Positions 44,255 to 55,487 of a DNA stretch of 64,000 bases are shown piece by piece. Made by a program: the position numbers and the translations under genes. The stretch's first letter is position 1; each line of letters opens with the position of its first letter. The stretch comes from Dicyema japonicum (Eukaryota; Dicyemida; Rhombozoa; Dicyemidae): NCBI GenBank assembly GCA_011109175.1, contig RDEW01000018.1, positions 493,304-557,303 on the forward strand, read 5' to 3'. The notes beneath the pieces were generated by a model. That model was given only the letters and a program-made list of their open reading frames with translations. It did no database searches and had not been told where the DNA came from.

Positions 44255-44495
44255 CAATTAATTTTCTGACAGGGAGACATCGCCCGTCCCTCATGAAACG
44301 TTGGAAAGAGAAACCAGGTTATATATTATTTTTAGGTAAAGATCCGAGTCATCATCAGAGACCCAAGAAGGAAATCCCTTCATAACAGCAGTGGAAGGAT
44401 GTAGGATGTAAGTGGTAGAAACATGTCTATCAATACCATATGGAGCGTTCATACCAAAATCATCGGCACAAGCATCCATATCCCCTTTGAGGCAA
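44255..44495 (-). pseudogene. Retrotransposon ORF1 fragment
   Basis: The minus strand reads MDACADDFGMNAPYGIDRHV, YILHPSTAVMKGFPS and FSFQRFMRDGR, aligning with ORF1 of the element at 49600-49840 (DACVDDFGLRAPLGIDGHAF, FFQRFMKDGRSLP). It is detached from any RT. Confidence 0.6.
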
Positions 44496-44632
44496 ATTCA
44501 AGCATAAATATGCCTGATTTCCTTAAGGTATTTTGCGCCTTACTGAAAGTCGCAGAAAAAACAGAATTATAAAAACAACAGCCAAAATCAGTTTAATACC
44601 CAATCTCAAGTAATTAAGTTTCCCAGTAAAAT

Positions 44633-45599
44633 TCAGAAGGTGACCCCAGTAGCTACTTCGGCTGCTTCGATTACTTTCTGTTGCATAATTTTATCATAAG
44701 CATATTTTGATTTCTTCCCAAATTTGCAATTATCAAAGTATTCCCCAGAAACTCCTTCCAGACTTGCATCCGCAGTGGCATACAACACAGTCTGGGCTCC
44801 ATTTTCCACCGTCTATTAGTCAATATTTTAACTCACCCCCCCAAAAAATTTCATGAAAATTTTAAAAATAAAACTTAGCGGAAATTTTTCATAAAAATTA
44901 CTATAAATAGTTCCAGGATGCAGCGCATTAAAAGTAAGGCAACTATGCGGAATTTTATCAGCAATGTATTGACAGAAATATAACTGGCACAGTTTACTGT
45001 TGCCGTATGACTTGGTTATATCAAGAGATTTCCCCTTCAACAGCTCCTCGTTTATCCTCCCTGCCAACTGGTGTGTCCATGAACTAACGAAGATGACTCT
45101 ACTCGGTTGACTTTCAATCAATTTATCTGAAATATATTCACGAAATTACTCAATAAAAGTTTAGTGAGGAGAAAAGGAGCAAAGTAGTTAACCTGCATCA
45201 CAGTCTCGAATCCGTCTTTGGTTTCCTCGTAATTAAAGGCTAAAATAATCCGCCAAACAACAGGCAAGCCCAGCGTTGTGTACGAGAGCATACAAATTGC
45301 TCTCCTCCTGGCAAAATTCATAAGAAAATTTCTTGACTGATTCAAAGGAAGCAAGGTCGAGTTCCATAACTTTAATATTTGAATTTCCCGTCTCATCTTC
45401 TATCCTATTGGCTGCCATTTGGGCATTAGCTACGTTTCTGCATGCCAATATCACACGTGATCCTCTGTGGGCTAATCCTTTTGAAATTTCATAGCCAATT
45501 CCTATAATATCACTACTCCTATTACTTACCAGATGCTCCTCCAGTCACTATTATTGTCTTTCCGGACAAGTTTATGCGACTATCGTAGACTTTGGTCAT
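44633..45599 (-). CDS. Short-chain dehydrogenase, retinol dehydrogenase-like (289 residues)
   Basis: NAD(P)-dependent oxidoreductase, closest by motif to the RDH11-14/WWOX-type (SDR7C-like) enzymes; the substrate cannot be told. Exons on the minus strand are 45599-45530, 45501-45262, 45239-45150, 45126-44837 and 44812-44633, with GT-AG introns of 28, 22, 23 and 24 bp; the spliced frame is uninterrupted. Motifs: KTIIVTGGASGIGYEISKGL (Rossmann TGxxxGxG), ACRN after strand 2 (suggests NADP), ELDLASFESV, LVHNAG (NNAG equivalent), DGFETVMQVNYFAPFLLTKL, VIFVSSWTH (catalytic Ser), YGNSK (YxxxK), ALHPGTI (PG motif) and GAQTVLYA. No N-terminal membrane anchor is visible, unlike many RDHs. Confidence 0.9.
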
Positions 45600-45739
45600 T
45601 GTTTTCGTATAAAAACAATAAACGCAGTAAAAAATAAAAAAATAACCAAAAAAATTATGAAACCAACAAGCATTTATTAGCTACTTTTAAAATTTTATTA
45701 ATAATTAATTTATAATAATTAATGGCTTAGTTGTTGACA

Positions 45740-45935
45740 AGGTCTCAATTATGGCCTGCCGGCATTGAGCACGTAATGGGAGTTACTTCTCATGATCAGC
45801 TCTGCAAGACGTCCGATGACTCCTATAACATGATAAACTCATACATGGTCGGGCCAATAACTCCAGACGTCTCAACTGAGATCGGGTGGATACAGGGGCG
45901 TGCCAAACCTTTCTGCTGCCCGGGCGAGTGTATGA
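45740..45935 (-). pseudogene. Retroelement C-terminal fragment (VETSGVIGP)
   Basis: The minus strand reads CIHPISVETSGVIGPTMYEF, matching the VAVETSGVxGPxTxxFI part of the module at 16690-17335. Stops follow. Confidence 0.45.
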
Positions 45936-46274
45936 TAATGATGCCCCTTATGACTAAATTAATCGTGACTAAATAAATTGTGTTGTCATACATGAGAATA
46001 CATAAAAATCGAGTAAGAGTGAAGTCCATAATTATTTAATTTATTAAACGATAAACAAAAAGTCACGTAGCTTCATGTCCTATCGGTCTTTGATGTCAAC
46101 AAAAGTCTGTACCACAGCTTCTTTCAGAATTTCTTTCAACGCTGATCAAAGCTAAACTTGACAGGCAATGATTTGACACGGAAACCTCAAATATGTTTGT
46201 ATATATGAATGTCTCATTTTGATCAATGTGTCTCATTTAGTAAGTAAGTTATTATAAAGAAAAAGCACTGTAAA
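45936..46274. other. Spacer / 3' flank of the element at 46275
   Basis: No gene seen. Repeated TGTCTCATTTTGATCAATG-like words here recur near 50120-50150, on the far side of the retroelement. Confidence 0.35.
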
Positions 46275-49200
46275 TTAAGTGATGGGGGAAGTAATATGAA
46301 ACGGTAGAGCATGCCAACAGACTTCTACACCGACAGTCTCCCAAAAAAAATCCGTAAACACTGGGTCATCTCTGAAGATATGTGCCAGATACTTTAGTGT
46401 GATTTTTGAAACCTCGAATAAGATTTTCGATAGTTCCGCCAACCTTGCACATTTTTCCTTCCAACCATAGGGGAATTGGCATATGAGGAATATCCCGTAA
46501 GCAAGCTTTAGAGCAAAATTTCGCGTTTTTTCTTGAGGATAGAGTCTATCTTTTTCGAATCGTACCATCCTTCTAAACCGTATAACATTGATGGTAGTAT
46601 CGCAGTGTTAAAGACATAAACAAAAGTCTCCGGCTCGAGCTTTAATTTTCTAACGCAGTAAAGAGCGTTCGTTGCTTTTTTCTTTCGTATTTTAGCATGT
46701 TCCATAAAATTACTTCCCTCGTCAATTAGGAGGCCAAGGTATTTTATAGTCTTCTTTCGAGGTATGTCTCGTAATAAGCTATTTTGGTTAGCCATCCACC
46801 TGCTTCCAGTTATCCTCAGCATACCAGACTTCTCATGTGCCACCGAAAGGAAATTTTCATTGCAACACAATTTAATATGGTCCATGTACTTATTCAATCG
46901 TATCTCAGATACCAAAAGATTTAAAGAAACCTAATAAATTATGACGTCATTAGCGTATATCAAAATTACTGTACGTCGGTTTTCTGTGGAAAGAAATTCA
47001 CTAATTACAATGTTAGATAATAGAGGACTGAGCACAGAACTCTGAGGTACACTTCTTCTCAACCAAATTTTACGAAATTCATAGTTTAAAAAATTAAAGT
47101 CTATCCGAGAGCAAACTTTGTATCCAAAAATAGAGTTTCTTCTCAATACCAAATTTCGCAAGACAAATAGCCACACACTGTCGAAAGCTATGGATGTATA
47201 ATAGCAGACTACGGTCAAACACCCTTTAGTTTTAAAAGCCTTCACAATTGACGCGTTATTACTGTACAAACAATTTCCACAAGACCGATTTTTTTGAAAG
47301 CCCCACTGATGCTCTTTTAGTACATCACTACGTTCTATATTTTCAGAATGTCTGTTGAATACAGTTCTTTCCATAACTCTTGAGATCGTTGGTATAAGGC
47401 TATGGGCGTATAACTGGTTAAGTACCCAGGTTTCCCAGATTTACGTATCATCCTGACCTCCGTCAATTTCCAATGCGAAGGTATGTGACCCAACCTGATA
47501 CTGCAGTATAGAGACATGTCAGATATTCATAGAGTACCTTGGGTGCTTCCTTGAATAAACGAATAGAGATCTTGTCCTTTCCAGGAGCATTGTCTTTAGT
47601 GCATTTTACCGCATTTTCAACTTCTCCAGCATTTATAGGACTGTGACGTAGAGGTAAAGAACTAACTACTTTTTCCAACTTTTTTTAGAGAACTGAGGGC
47701 CAACGAAGACAGTCGCTCATCAGGGTTAACTGTTGTATTTTCGAGAGTTCATCCCCAAACAGGTTAGGAATTTCTTCTAAAGATACAGGAGACCCATCAT
47801 GACATTGCAACAGTGGAATTTTTCTTCTGGATTTACGTCCGGTTACTTTATTATAGACTTTCCAAAAGTTTGGGTTTTTTCGATACAATTCGCTGCACTG
47901 AGCTATCCAAAAATTATTCTTTTTAACTTTTTCTAATTTGCGTATTTCTTGTGATCATGATAATTTCAAGCTCCATGAACATACGGTCGTGCGGATCATA
48001 TAACATCAACGTAGTTTGTTTTTCAAGCATTGTTTCCTTTTCAAAAGGACAATAATATTTTTTGATGTCAATGGAGAATTCTTGTTAACCGAATAGACTT
48101 TATCCGCATATATTTCGAGGTACGATTTAAAAAAAACAATTAGAGTCACTCGAACTCTCAAGATCCAACTTGGAAAACTCCGGATTACAAAAATTCCCAA
48201 AACGTTCCAAATATGTAGCAATCCTATTTCGGTAATGATCTCAGTTTATACTTGTCAGATCATAGCGTACTAGAGTAGGCTTAACCTCTAAAAGAGTTAG
48301 GTTGAGTTTATAAAGGATTGGTAGATGAGCACTACCAATATCACCAAGCGTAGTCGGTCGTTTCAAAAATTGATAATCAAAATCCGAAAGTAACGCCATT
48401 CCCAAATAATCAGTCACTTAGAATAGTGATTCGGAGTCGTGGACATCACAACAGAAAACCCGGAAGACACAGACATATCTTTCAAAACAAGGTCGTCTCT
48501 ATTCGTCCCCAGACAACCAAACGAGGTATCTTTGAGTTTAAGTCCCCAAAAATCGATAACGGTGCTTTTTCATCATGAAAAAAATTCTCGATAAGATAAG
48601 GATACGAAGATTATTTTTTAGAATACATTCTCAATTTTCATCCACATATTTTTAACTCGTACTTTCAGGGAAACAAACTCACACAATTCTTGGGATATGA
48701 TCCTATGGTTACGAACCATTAGATTTATTCTGTAGAACATAGATGTACCCGTTCCTACAACCGAGCCAGACTTCCATTTAATATCAAGAGAACAATATCA
48801 CTCAAGTTGAAAATTATCCTCACTCTTTTACTTCGTTTCATTAACAATTAATATATCAACGGGATTAGTGGATAGCACATGCACAATCTCAGAACGCCTT
48901 CTCTTTAAGGATCGGGCGTTCACTGCAATGAAAGTATGAATAGACTTCATACTTGTAGAACCTCAGCTTCTCCAAAAAAGAGGGCCAACGATTTCCTGAC
49001 GTCAAATCATTATTCGGCACATATATAAACCAACTTGTCAACAGCATTTATCAATTCCAAGTCTGCAACTAGGCTTTCCACCTTATTAAGAGTACCGACA
49101 GTATTCCCTTTGCTCATGTATTTGGTAACAATGTTTGTATTTTAAGAGGTTCGTTTAGTATCCACTGTCGATATTTTCGCCTCTATTTTGGTTGAAAAAT

Positions 49201-49840
49201 CACATTTTATGGGTTGTGTAAATTTTCTTCAAACACTTTCAACAGTCTTAGCTTTAACTCACTTAACGGGCCGAAACACCTTCTTCGTCATGTCATTTGT
49301 TTTTTTTTCTTCGAAGGCAGCCTTTGCTGAAGAAAAACTACCATAACAAACCAAATGATTAACTGTCCTGCAGTTAATGCATTTCCTTTCACTGTCCTTA
49401 GACAAACAAGTTTTCAAAATGTGTTCTCCACACAAATTAAGCACCTTTCCTTTTCCTTGCAGAATTTCGCAATGTGCCCTAATTTTTGACATCGGTAGCA
49501 CCTAGTTACCGGTATTCTGTACCATTCAAAACGAACTCTCTGGAACCCAAACACCATCCCCAGTCTTACAAGCAACGTGGCTTCCGCTCTAGACTTCAAA
49601 GTTAATTTTCCAACAGGAAGACTGCGCCCGTCCTTCATGAAACGTTGGAAAAAAAACCAGGTCGTAGAGTTTCTGTAAAATAAAGATTCAAGTCATCATC
49701 TGAGACCCAGAAGGGATTCCATTCATAACATCAGTGGAAGGATATAGGAAGGAAGTAGTAAAAGCATGTCCATCAATACCAAGTGGGGCTCTTAAGCCAA
49801 AATCATCGACACAAGCGTCCATATCCTCTTTTGAGGCAAA
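46275..49840 (-). mobile_element. Jockey/I-like non-LTR retrotransposon, degenerate, ORF1 plus ORF2
   Basis: Read on the minus strand it is complete in domain order. ORF1 (about 49840-49259) has gag-type knuckles: CYRCQKLGHIAKFC (CX2CX4HX4C), then a CGEHILKTC part and CINCRTVNHLVC. ORF2 opens at about 48947 with an AP-endonuclease (FIAVNARSLK, DILIVNETK), with a degraded remainder to about 48240. The pre-RT segment NPNFWKVYNKVTGRKSRRK starts at 47888. The RT holds NAPGKDKI, GHIPSHWKLTEVRMI, HQWGFQKNRSCGNCL, SVPQSSVLSPLLSN and IYANDVIIY, with YAND in place of YADD, then KTIKYLGLLIDEG and LPSMLYGLEGW. Many stops and frameshifts plus the YAND change make it inactive. 3' flank at about 46230. Confidence 0.8.
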
Positions 49841-50516
49841 TTAAGCCTAAATATGCCTGATTCCTTAATGTAATTCATGCCTTACTGGCAGTCGCTGAGT
49901 TTGATAGGATGTTAAAACGTTATATCAGTCCAAAGCCATGTTTTTAATTTCCAGATTCACTACAAGATAATCATAAGCCAAGTTAGACGAAACAGCTCGT
50001 CCTGATACAACAATAGTTCATCGGTGGGTATTTCAATCCCCTTCTTTGATTTAGATTTCACTGTCGGTTTACCTTCATTTGCCAGTTTTCCTTCTTTGTC
50101 GTTGACGTGTCTCATTTGACCTTTAAATGTCTTATTTTGATCGATTTGTGTTTCATTTTAATCAGAAGTCTCTCATTTTTATAGATGGGACTATTCTCTT
50201 GGTTATGCATTCTGATCTTTAATCTCCTTTTTATCAACCAATTATCTTCAACTTTTATGAAGTCATGCTTAACAAAATCTGAAAGTTTTTGGTCAACCAT
50301 CCATTATTTAGGGTTAACAACCTAATCCGACAAATTTCGGATTGCTCCACGAATCTTCAAGATTTTCTACTAGCGATTCATTGACCTTTCCAAGTTCTAT
50401 GCAAAAAGGTTTTTCGAATAACAATTGGAAGAGTCTGTAATGAAATAAATATTAAGTTTAACAAAATTTTGTTTTTTTAATTTATTTCAGTGTGGTAAAC
50501 CAAAAAACAAAATAAA
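49841..50516. other. Spacer between retroelement and S28 peptidase gene
   Basis: No gene recognised. A TTTATTTCAG element 27 bp before the peptidase ATG looks like a splice acceptor in the leader. Confidence 0.35.
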
Positions 50517-52085
50517 ATGTTATCAATTATGCTAGAAATGAATCTATTACTTTTGGCATTCTTTGTTGTTTCAAGTTCGTATCAAATTGATGAAACGTCG
50601 ACTGAAAACTTACAACTTCCAAGTTCCACTACTGGCACTGGATATAACTTAGATTACGAAATAAGGTGGTTCAAGACAAATGTAAGGATTTAGAGTATTT
50701 TAGCTTGACCACTTTAACTCCACAAATAGTTATAAATTTAATTTGAAATACATTTATTCTGATAAACACTACAAACCTGGTGGACCGGTATTTTTCTATA
50801 CTGGAAATGAAGGAAGAATCGAAGATTTTTCTGAAAACATGGTTTTTATGCCCATAAGTATTATAGGGATTTGTTTGGGAGATTGCCCCCGCGTTCAACG
50901 CTATTGTTATTTTCGCGGAACATAGGTATTACGGAGAATCACAGCCCTACAGAAATATATCACAAGTCGATTTTAATGTAATCTTCAGGTCAGTCAGCTT
51001 ATTTATTTAACCACGAAACAAGCAATGGCAGACTTTGTTGATCTTATTAGTTCCCTCTTTAATCAGGACACTAAGATTGTGACCTTTGGAGGCTCGTACG
51101 GAGGAATGCTTGCCGCCTGGATGAGAATGCAGTACCCAGAATGGATATCTGGGTTATTGTTTTGATCAAAAATTCAGAGCGATCGCATCATCTGCTCCAT
51201 TATTTAATTTTGATGGAAATGATAATTGTGGAATGTTATTTGAAAAGACGTCATCTGCATTCAGAAGGGCAGAGGAATTTGCTCCGATAAATATTAAGCG
51301 AGTTTGGGAGTTGATGGAATCCGATGAAGGTGGTCTTTGGTTTTATGAAATGAGGTTTATGGAATTCAATTGAAACATGCGAAACCGACATTTTTGTAGA
51401 TAAATTGAGCTACTTTGAGTTAATCCTTGTAAACACGGCGATGGTGAATTATCCAACTCCGTCAAATCTTTTCGTCCTCTTCCCACCTATCCAGTCTCAG
51501 TGATCCCTTAGTTTTTTACTGTTAGGTTATTGCGAGATTCTTCTCGACCCCAAACATGACGGAGGATAAATTAGTAGAAGGAATCAGGAAAACCTTTAAT
51601 TTTTACTTTAATTACTCCGGAAACAGTGGAGACTGCTATGATCTGTATAATGTCTACGGATCCTCAGAAACGGATCATTTCTGGGATTACCAAGTAAATT
51701 AGTGAAATAGTTTAGTCATGCACGGAATTAGGGAACTACCTGTGTTCGAACGAAAGTCCCACGAACATGTTCATCCCTTACACATTTAACGTTTCTCAAT
51801 ATCAAGAGATATGCATGAGCACATATGGAGTTGACTTTCGACCGAATCATGCTACTCGTGAGAACAACCTTACAAATTCCATGAGCAAAATTATATTCAG
51901 CAACGGAGAGCTTGATCCCTGGTATGGTGGTAATGTCGCGAGGACATAAACAATGACATATTTAGTCTTTTGATAGAAGGGGGAGCTCATCATGTCGATT
52001 GAGAAGGTCATCTCCAAATGATTCCTCAAATCTCACAGCCACAAGGAGACGTGAAATCGAAATCATTCGTCAGTGGGTTAATTAG
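50517..52085 (+). CDS. Prolylcarboxypeptidase-like serine peptidase, family S28 (three one-base breaks)
   Basis: Lysosomal or secreted peptidase that removes residues after proline. Exons are 50517-50681, 50704-50841, 50867-50977, 50998-51152, 51178-51332, 51355-51499, 51526-51693 and 51716-52085. The seven introns are 22, 25, 20, 25, 22, 26 and 22 bp, all GT-AG. The N-terminus (LEMNLLLLAFFVVSSSY) is a signal peptide. Family blocks: RWFKTNLDHFN; GGPVFFYTGNEGRIEDF; GFVWEIAPAF; FAEHRYYGES; YLTTKQAMADF; GGSYGGMLAAW with catalytic Ser (51094-51096); SGAIASSAPLF; SCTELGNYLC; NGELDPWYGG with catalytic Asp (51914-51916); and GAHHVDLR with catalytic His (51988-51993). Apparent single-base deletions occur near 51470, 51948 and 52000. 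The triad survives, so sequencing error is as likely as decay. Confidence 0.88.
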
Positions 52086-52419
52086 AAATTATCTTAACAT
52101 TAGCTTATTTAACGTTATTCTCTTAAATTCCAAAAATATAGTAAAATTATAGGATTTGGTTTATTAGTCGAATTGGTCCAAGTTGATAGAACGAGGGGCA
52201 TGGTTTTCTTATAGAAACCTGTTGAATGTTATCATATTATTGTTGGTCTCTTTTAATGCATGTAGACTGGGAGAAAAACTAGGGTTCATCTGACACACGA
52301 ACTCGCATTTGGGTCGTTATAACAAAAAGGTGGATGAAGAGCGAAAAGAGAAATGGTTGATTAGGTGCATTTCCATACAAATATTAAGATGGAATTCATT
52401 CACTCGAGATCAGCTACTT
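52086..52419. other. Downstream of S28 peptidase, no gene
   Basis: No coding similarity seen. Confidence 0.4.
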
Positions 52420-52860
52420 TAATAGTTTTTGTTCATTTCTATAATAAATTTGTGTTCGAAAAATATAAACTCGTCAAACAGAATGACACGCTCACGCACA
52501 ATTCTTCGCGATTAATGTGCTTTCTTATGTTAATGTTCACTGTGGATTTAGTGACCATTAACTCCACAAATAAAATAACTCCACTTTAACTCCTTAAAAT
52601 CAATTTTTATAAGATTTAAAAAAGATGACTTTTTACCTAAAGATGTCGAGGACCTTGGTAAAATACCTCGTGATGTTTATTGATAAACTTATCCAAAACC
52701 TGAAAAAATTTATCGGAGGCCATTTTGAATGGGAACCGTTTTTGTTCATTTCTTTAATAAATTTGTTTTCGAAAAAATATAAACTCGTCAACCAGAATGA
52801 CACGCTCACGTACAATTTTTCGCGATTAATGTGCTTTCGTATGTTAATGTTCACTGTGTA
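52420..52860. repeat. Direct repeat pair (~120 bp, 52425-52548 and 52738-52857)
   Basis: TTTTTGTTCATTTCT through GTTAATGTTCACTGTG occurs twice on the same strand about 313 bp apart, with roughly one difference per 10-12 bases. No protein was recognised. It could be terminal repeats of a small element or a local duplication. Confidence 0.8.
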
Positions 52861-52974
52861 CCTTCGCAGTCAATATTCCTGTTTGAGGCATTGCCACAAC
52901 TGGTTGCTTTACTCTGGCTTTAACGTTTTGATTAAATTTTAGCGAAGGAATTTGTTTTTTTAAACTTATTGAGG

Positions 52975-53175
52975 AATTATGAAAGTTAGTAAAGTCTTGA
53001 ACTCCATCTACATGCAGTACGTCGAAACATGCATCTCATTTGCCTGTGCTATAGGACCAGTTTATCTCTTGGACACATTCCATGCAATTCAAGCTAGCCA
53101 ATAAAAGGGCTTCCTAAATTACTATGGACATCCAGTCTCCAATGTCTCAGGAAGTAAAATACCCCAACGTGACTA
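52975..53175 (+). pseudogene. Jockey-type RT C-terminal fragment
   Basis: The frame reads VLNSIYMQYVETCISFACAI and TFHAIQASQ, aligning with LDSLYVQYIQPSLIYGCAAW and KINTVQKMASK in the fragment at 61290-61400. Confidence 0.45.
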
Positions 53176-53761
53176 ATTGTCTACACAAATTTTTGTTTTG
53201 GTAATGGAAGAGCCATATTAGCTATACCTCCTCCAGACAGGAAACACTTTATTTTAAGTAAAGGAACAGTTATCATAGCTAATCGATGAGGGAGAACCAA
53301 GGAATGCTTTTCACTTCTTTTTTCTTTTTGTTGGGTGTATCTCCTTTATACATTAATTGTGTTAGGCCACTGCGCCACCCGGCCCTGTTCTACTAAACTT
53401 GTAAAATAATGTTAAATCATAAGTAGGTTTGTAACCTGGCTTTTATGCCAAAAGGGTTAACTTAACTGTTTTACTAAATAATAGTTATTGGAACGACTAC
53501 TTCTTCCGGCTCATGAGAGTTCTGGCATATTGTTGCCACCGGATAGATTGATCTGTTGAGAAAATTAAATACCTGTCTGACCATGGAAGTTAAAAATAAT
53601 CACATGACAGATAAAATGACTCTTCCCAACACGACCTACAATGATTAACTTTTGTAGGTTCTTACCTCACTTTCACGTTGACTTGAACTAATATCGATAA
53701 GAGAAAAATAATTTATTAAACATAACCAGAATATAATGAGAATAGAGATAGCCTTTACAAA
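53176..53761. other. Downstream of Unkempt gene, no gene
   Basis: No coding similarity. An AATAAA polyadenylation-type hexamer for the minus-strand gene lies at about 53712. Confidence 0.4.
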
Positions 53762-55487
53762 CTAGAGATAGAACATCTCAGGTAGATATCCTTTTCTCAA
53801 TCGTCTATAATAAACCTGGGGGAGAACCCTGTTTACCCTATCAATCGCATCCTTGAGAGCAGATATCCTCTCACCAATGTCGATTGGTTCATTGTAATTT
53901 GAATCAACAATATCTAGCTAACAGTTATATGACCAGTACATCCAACTCGAACTGAGGCGAAGGATCTGATCCCTGCTTTGGCGATTCAGCCTCGCCTTCA
54001 ACCGTCAGCTAACGGAATAAACAAATAAGACAACCGAGTGTAGCTCGTCTTCAACGGAAACCATGATTCTTTGCAGAGCCTTGGCTTCCTTAGCCTTCTC
54101 AAAGCACTTCTAAGGTGTATCACCAGCCATACTCCTTTGAGCTTGTCCAGTTTCTCTATTTGCTGGCTTTCCAGAGACTCCGATATAAGGGATTCCTCCT
54201 TAACAGACATCTCCTTTAAATTGGGATGTTTCCTTGGAATGGACTGAGTTCTCTGTCCCATTCCAATAAGCGGGAAAATTCTGCCAATTAAAGGCGATGA
54301 AATCTCCTCAGTGTATTTAAAGTGGTCGAAATTAAAAGAATGTGAAACTAGAGAGGTTATTCTAGCAAAATACCATTAAAATTAAAGGCAGTTGGAAAGG
54401 AATAAGAAAATTGTCGGAAATCATGGCTGGGTGAACCTATTCTCGGTGTAGATTTTAAAGGAACAAAAGCTTTGGGAGGAATTCTGCAATAAACTGAGAA
54501 AAAACCCGCCAAAAAACGAAGGGAATTCAGAGAGTGAGGTCATAATGCCTAAGTAATCAACATTGAGTTCAGCTAAACTAAAAAGCACAAAACGTACATT
54601 CACTGTGGGCAAATGCGCAGAAAATGCCACGTGGACAGTACTGAGTGGCCAAAAAATCTGAACATCTAGTAGACTTATAGATCTAGTTGTTTAAGATAAG
54701 GTTTAACCTCAGGGTGGAACTGCTGCTCTATTTTAGTGTGAGAATGGTTGCATTGCTTATCAGAGCACTCTTCATTATCGCCCTTTATGGCGGTACAAAA
54801 CGTCGATCTTAAGTTTAGGCGGGAAAAAAACGAATATTGCTTGTAAACCCAGGGTCGTCGGTTGTCTCGCTTGCTGTGGTAGAAAGGGCACATGAGAATG
54901 TTCCTGCAGTGTCTAGCATAACATTTCTCGGTTTTGTAGTACAGCAAGATGCTCAAGTGCTCTAAAATAAGGCGAAAAAAAACTCTTCCAGTACTCCAGA
55001 TCGAATGTGGTACTCTTCTGAGTCCAAATCGAGAGAACGTCAGAACGTTGATGGGAGTTGTCCAGTGTTGGGATCTTAAGTTCTCGAGGAGAGTGGGCAA
55101 ATGGACAAAATTCACCATTTATACTGCAATGGCCTGACTCATTGAGTGAGTACTGGCATATGACAGTCCTAAGGTAGCGTGGGTGGTACATTCGTTCAGT
55201 ATCACAGAAATTGCGATGTAAGAAGCGACACCTAGTGTAAAATAGCTTATTACTGGTCTTCGTAATAGCAGCAACCAGTTGTCTCGTCATAGAAGGTGCA
55301 GTAAATGTCGGAACTGTAGTTAAACTGACCGGTGTCCTTGATGAAGACATTTCGTCTCCGCTGATTCTCGAAATGCCAGTTAAAGCAGGTCGTGGGTTTG
55401 TGGAACTGGCAGTTTCCAAAAACAAAATCTGAGCATTTTTGAACACGAAACAATTCTAAATTTGTTTATTTACCAACCCAATGTCAT
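53762..55487 (-). CDS. UNK: Unkempt-family CCCH zinc-finger RNA-binding protein (about 489 residues)
   Basis: Unkempt proteins bind mRNA through tandem CCCH fingers and repress translation. Exons (minus): 55487-55478, 55455-55254, 55231-54984, 54961-54832, 54807-54708, 54682-54598, 54572-54506, 54483-54374, 54347-54133, 54109-54014, 53990-53940, 53917-53762. Introns: 22, 22, 22, 24, 25, 25, 22, 26, 23, 23, 22 bp. Family blocks: FRVQKCSDFVFGNCQ; CFNWHFENQRRR; FNYSSDIYCTFYDETTG; CRFLHR..DTERMYHPRYL; GEFCPFAHSPREL; YYKTEKC; CPFYHSKRDNRR; EQQFHPEIYKSTRCSDF; YCPRGIFCAFAHSE. The zinc-finger half is very secure. The 3' half (GMGQRTQSIPRKHPNLKEM onward) stays in frame through four 22-26-bp introns but could be a separate gene. 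No C-terminal RING is present. An optional last intron (53798-53776 region) would end the protein at 53778. Confidence 0.9.

Noticed and set aside
50978-50988. 11-bp GT-AG segment in the S28 gene
   Set aside because: It is shorter than any other intron seen and leaves the wrong frame; the 20-bp version restores the YLTxxQA block.
52625-52942. 105-codon plus-strand frame and its 73-codon antisense
   Set aside because: Both lie over the direct repeat pair and show no domain; the homologous frame in the first repeat differs.
54421-54630. Separate small minus-strand protein (MAFSAHLPTV...)
   Set aside because: It is an unspliced reading through the Unkempt gene; splicing the 25- and 22-bp introns gives the conserved YCPRGIFCAFAHSE frame instead.
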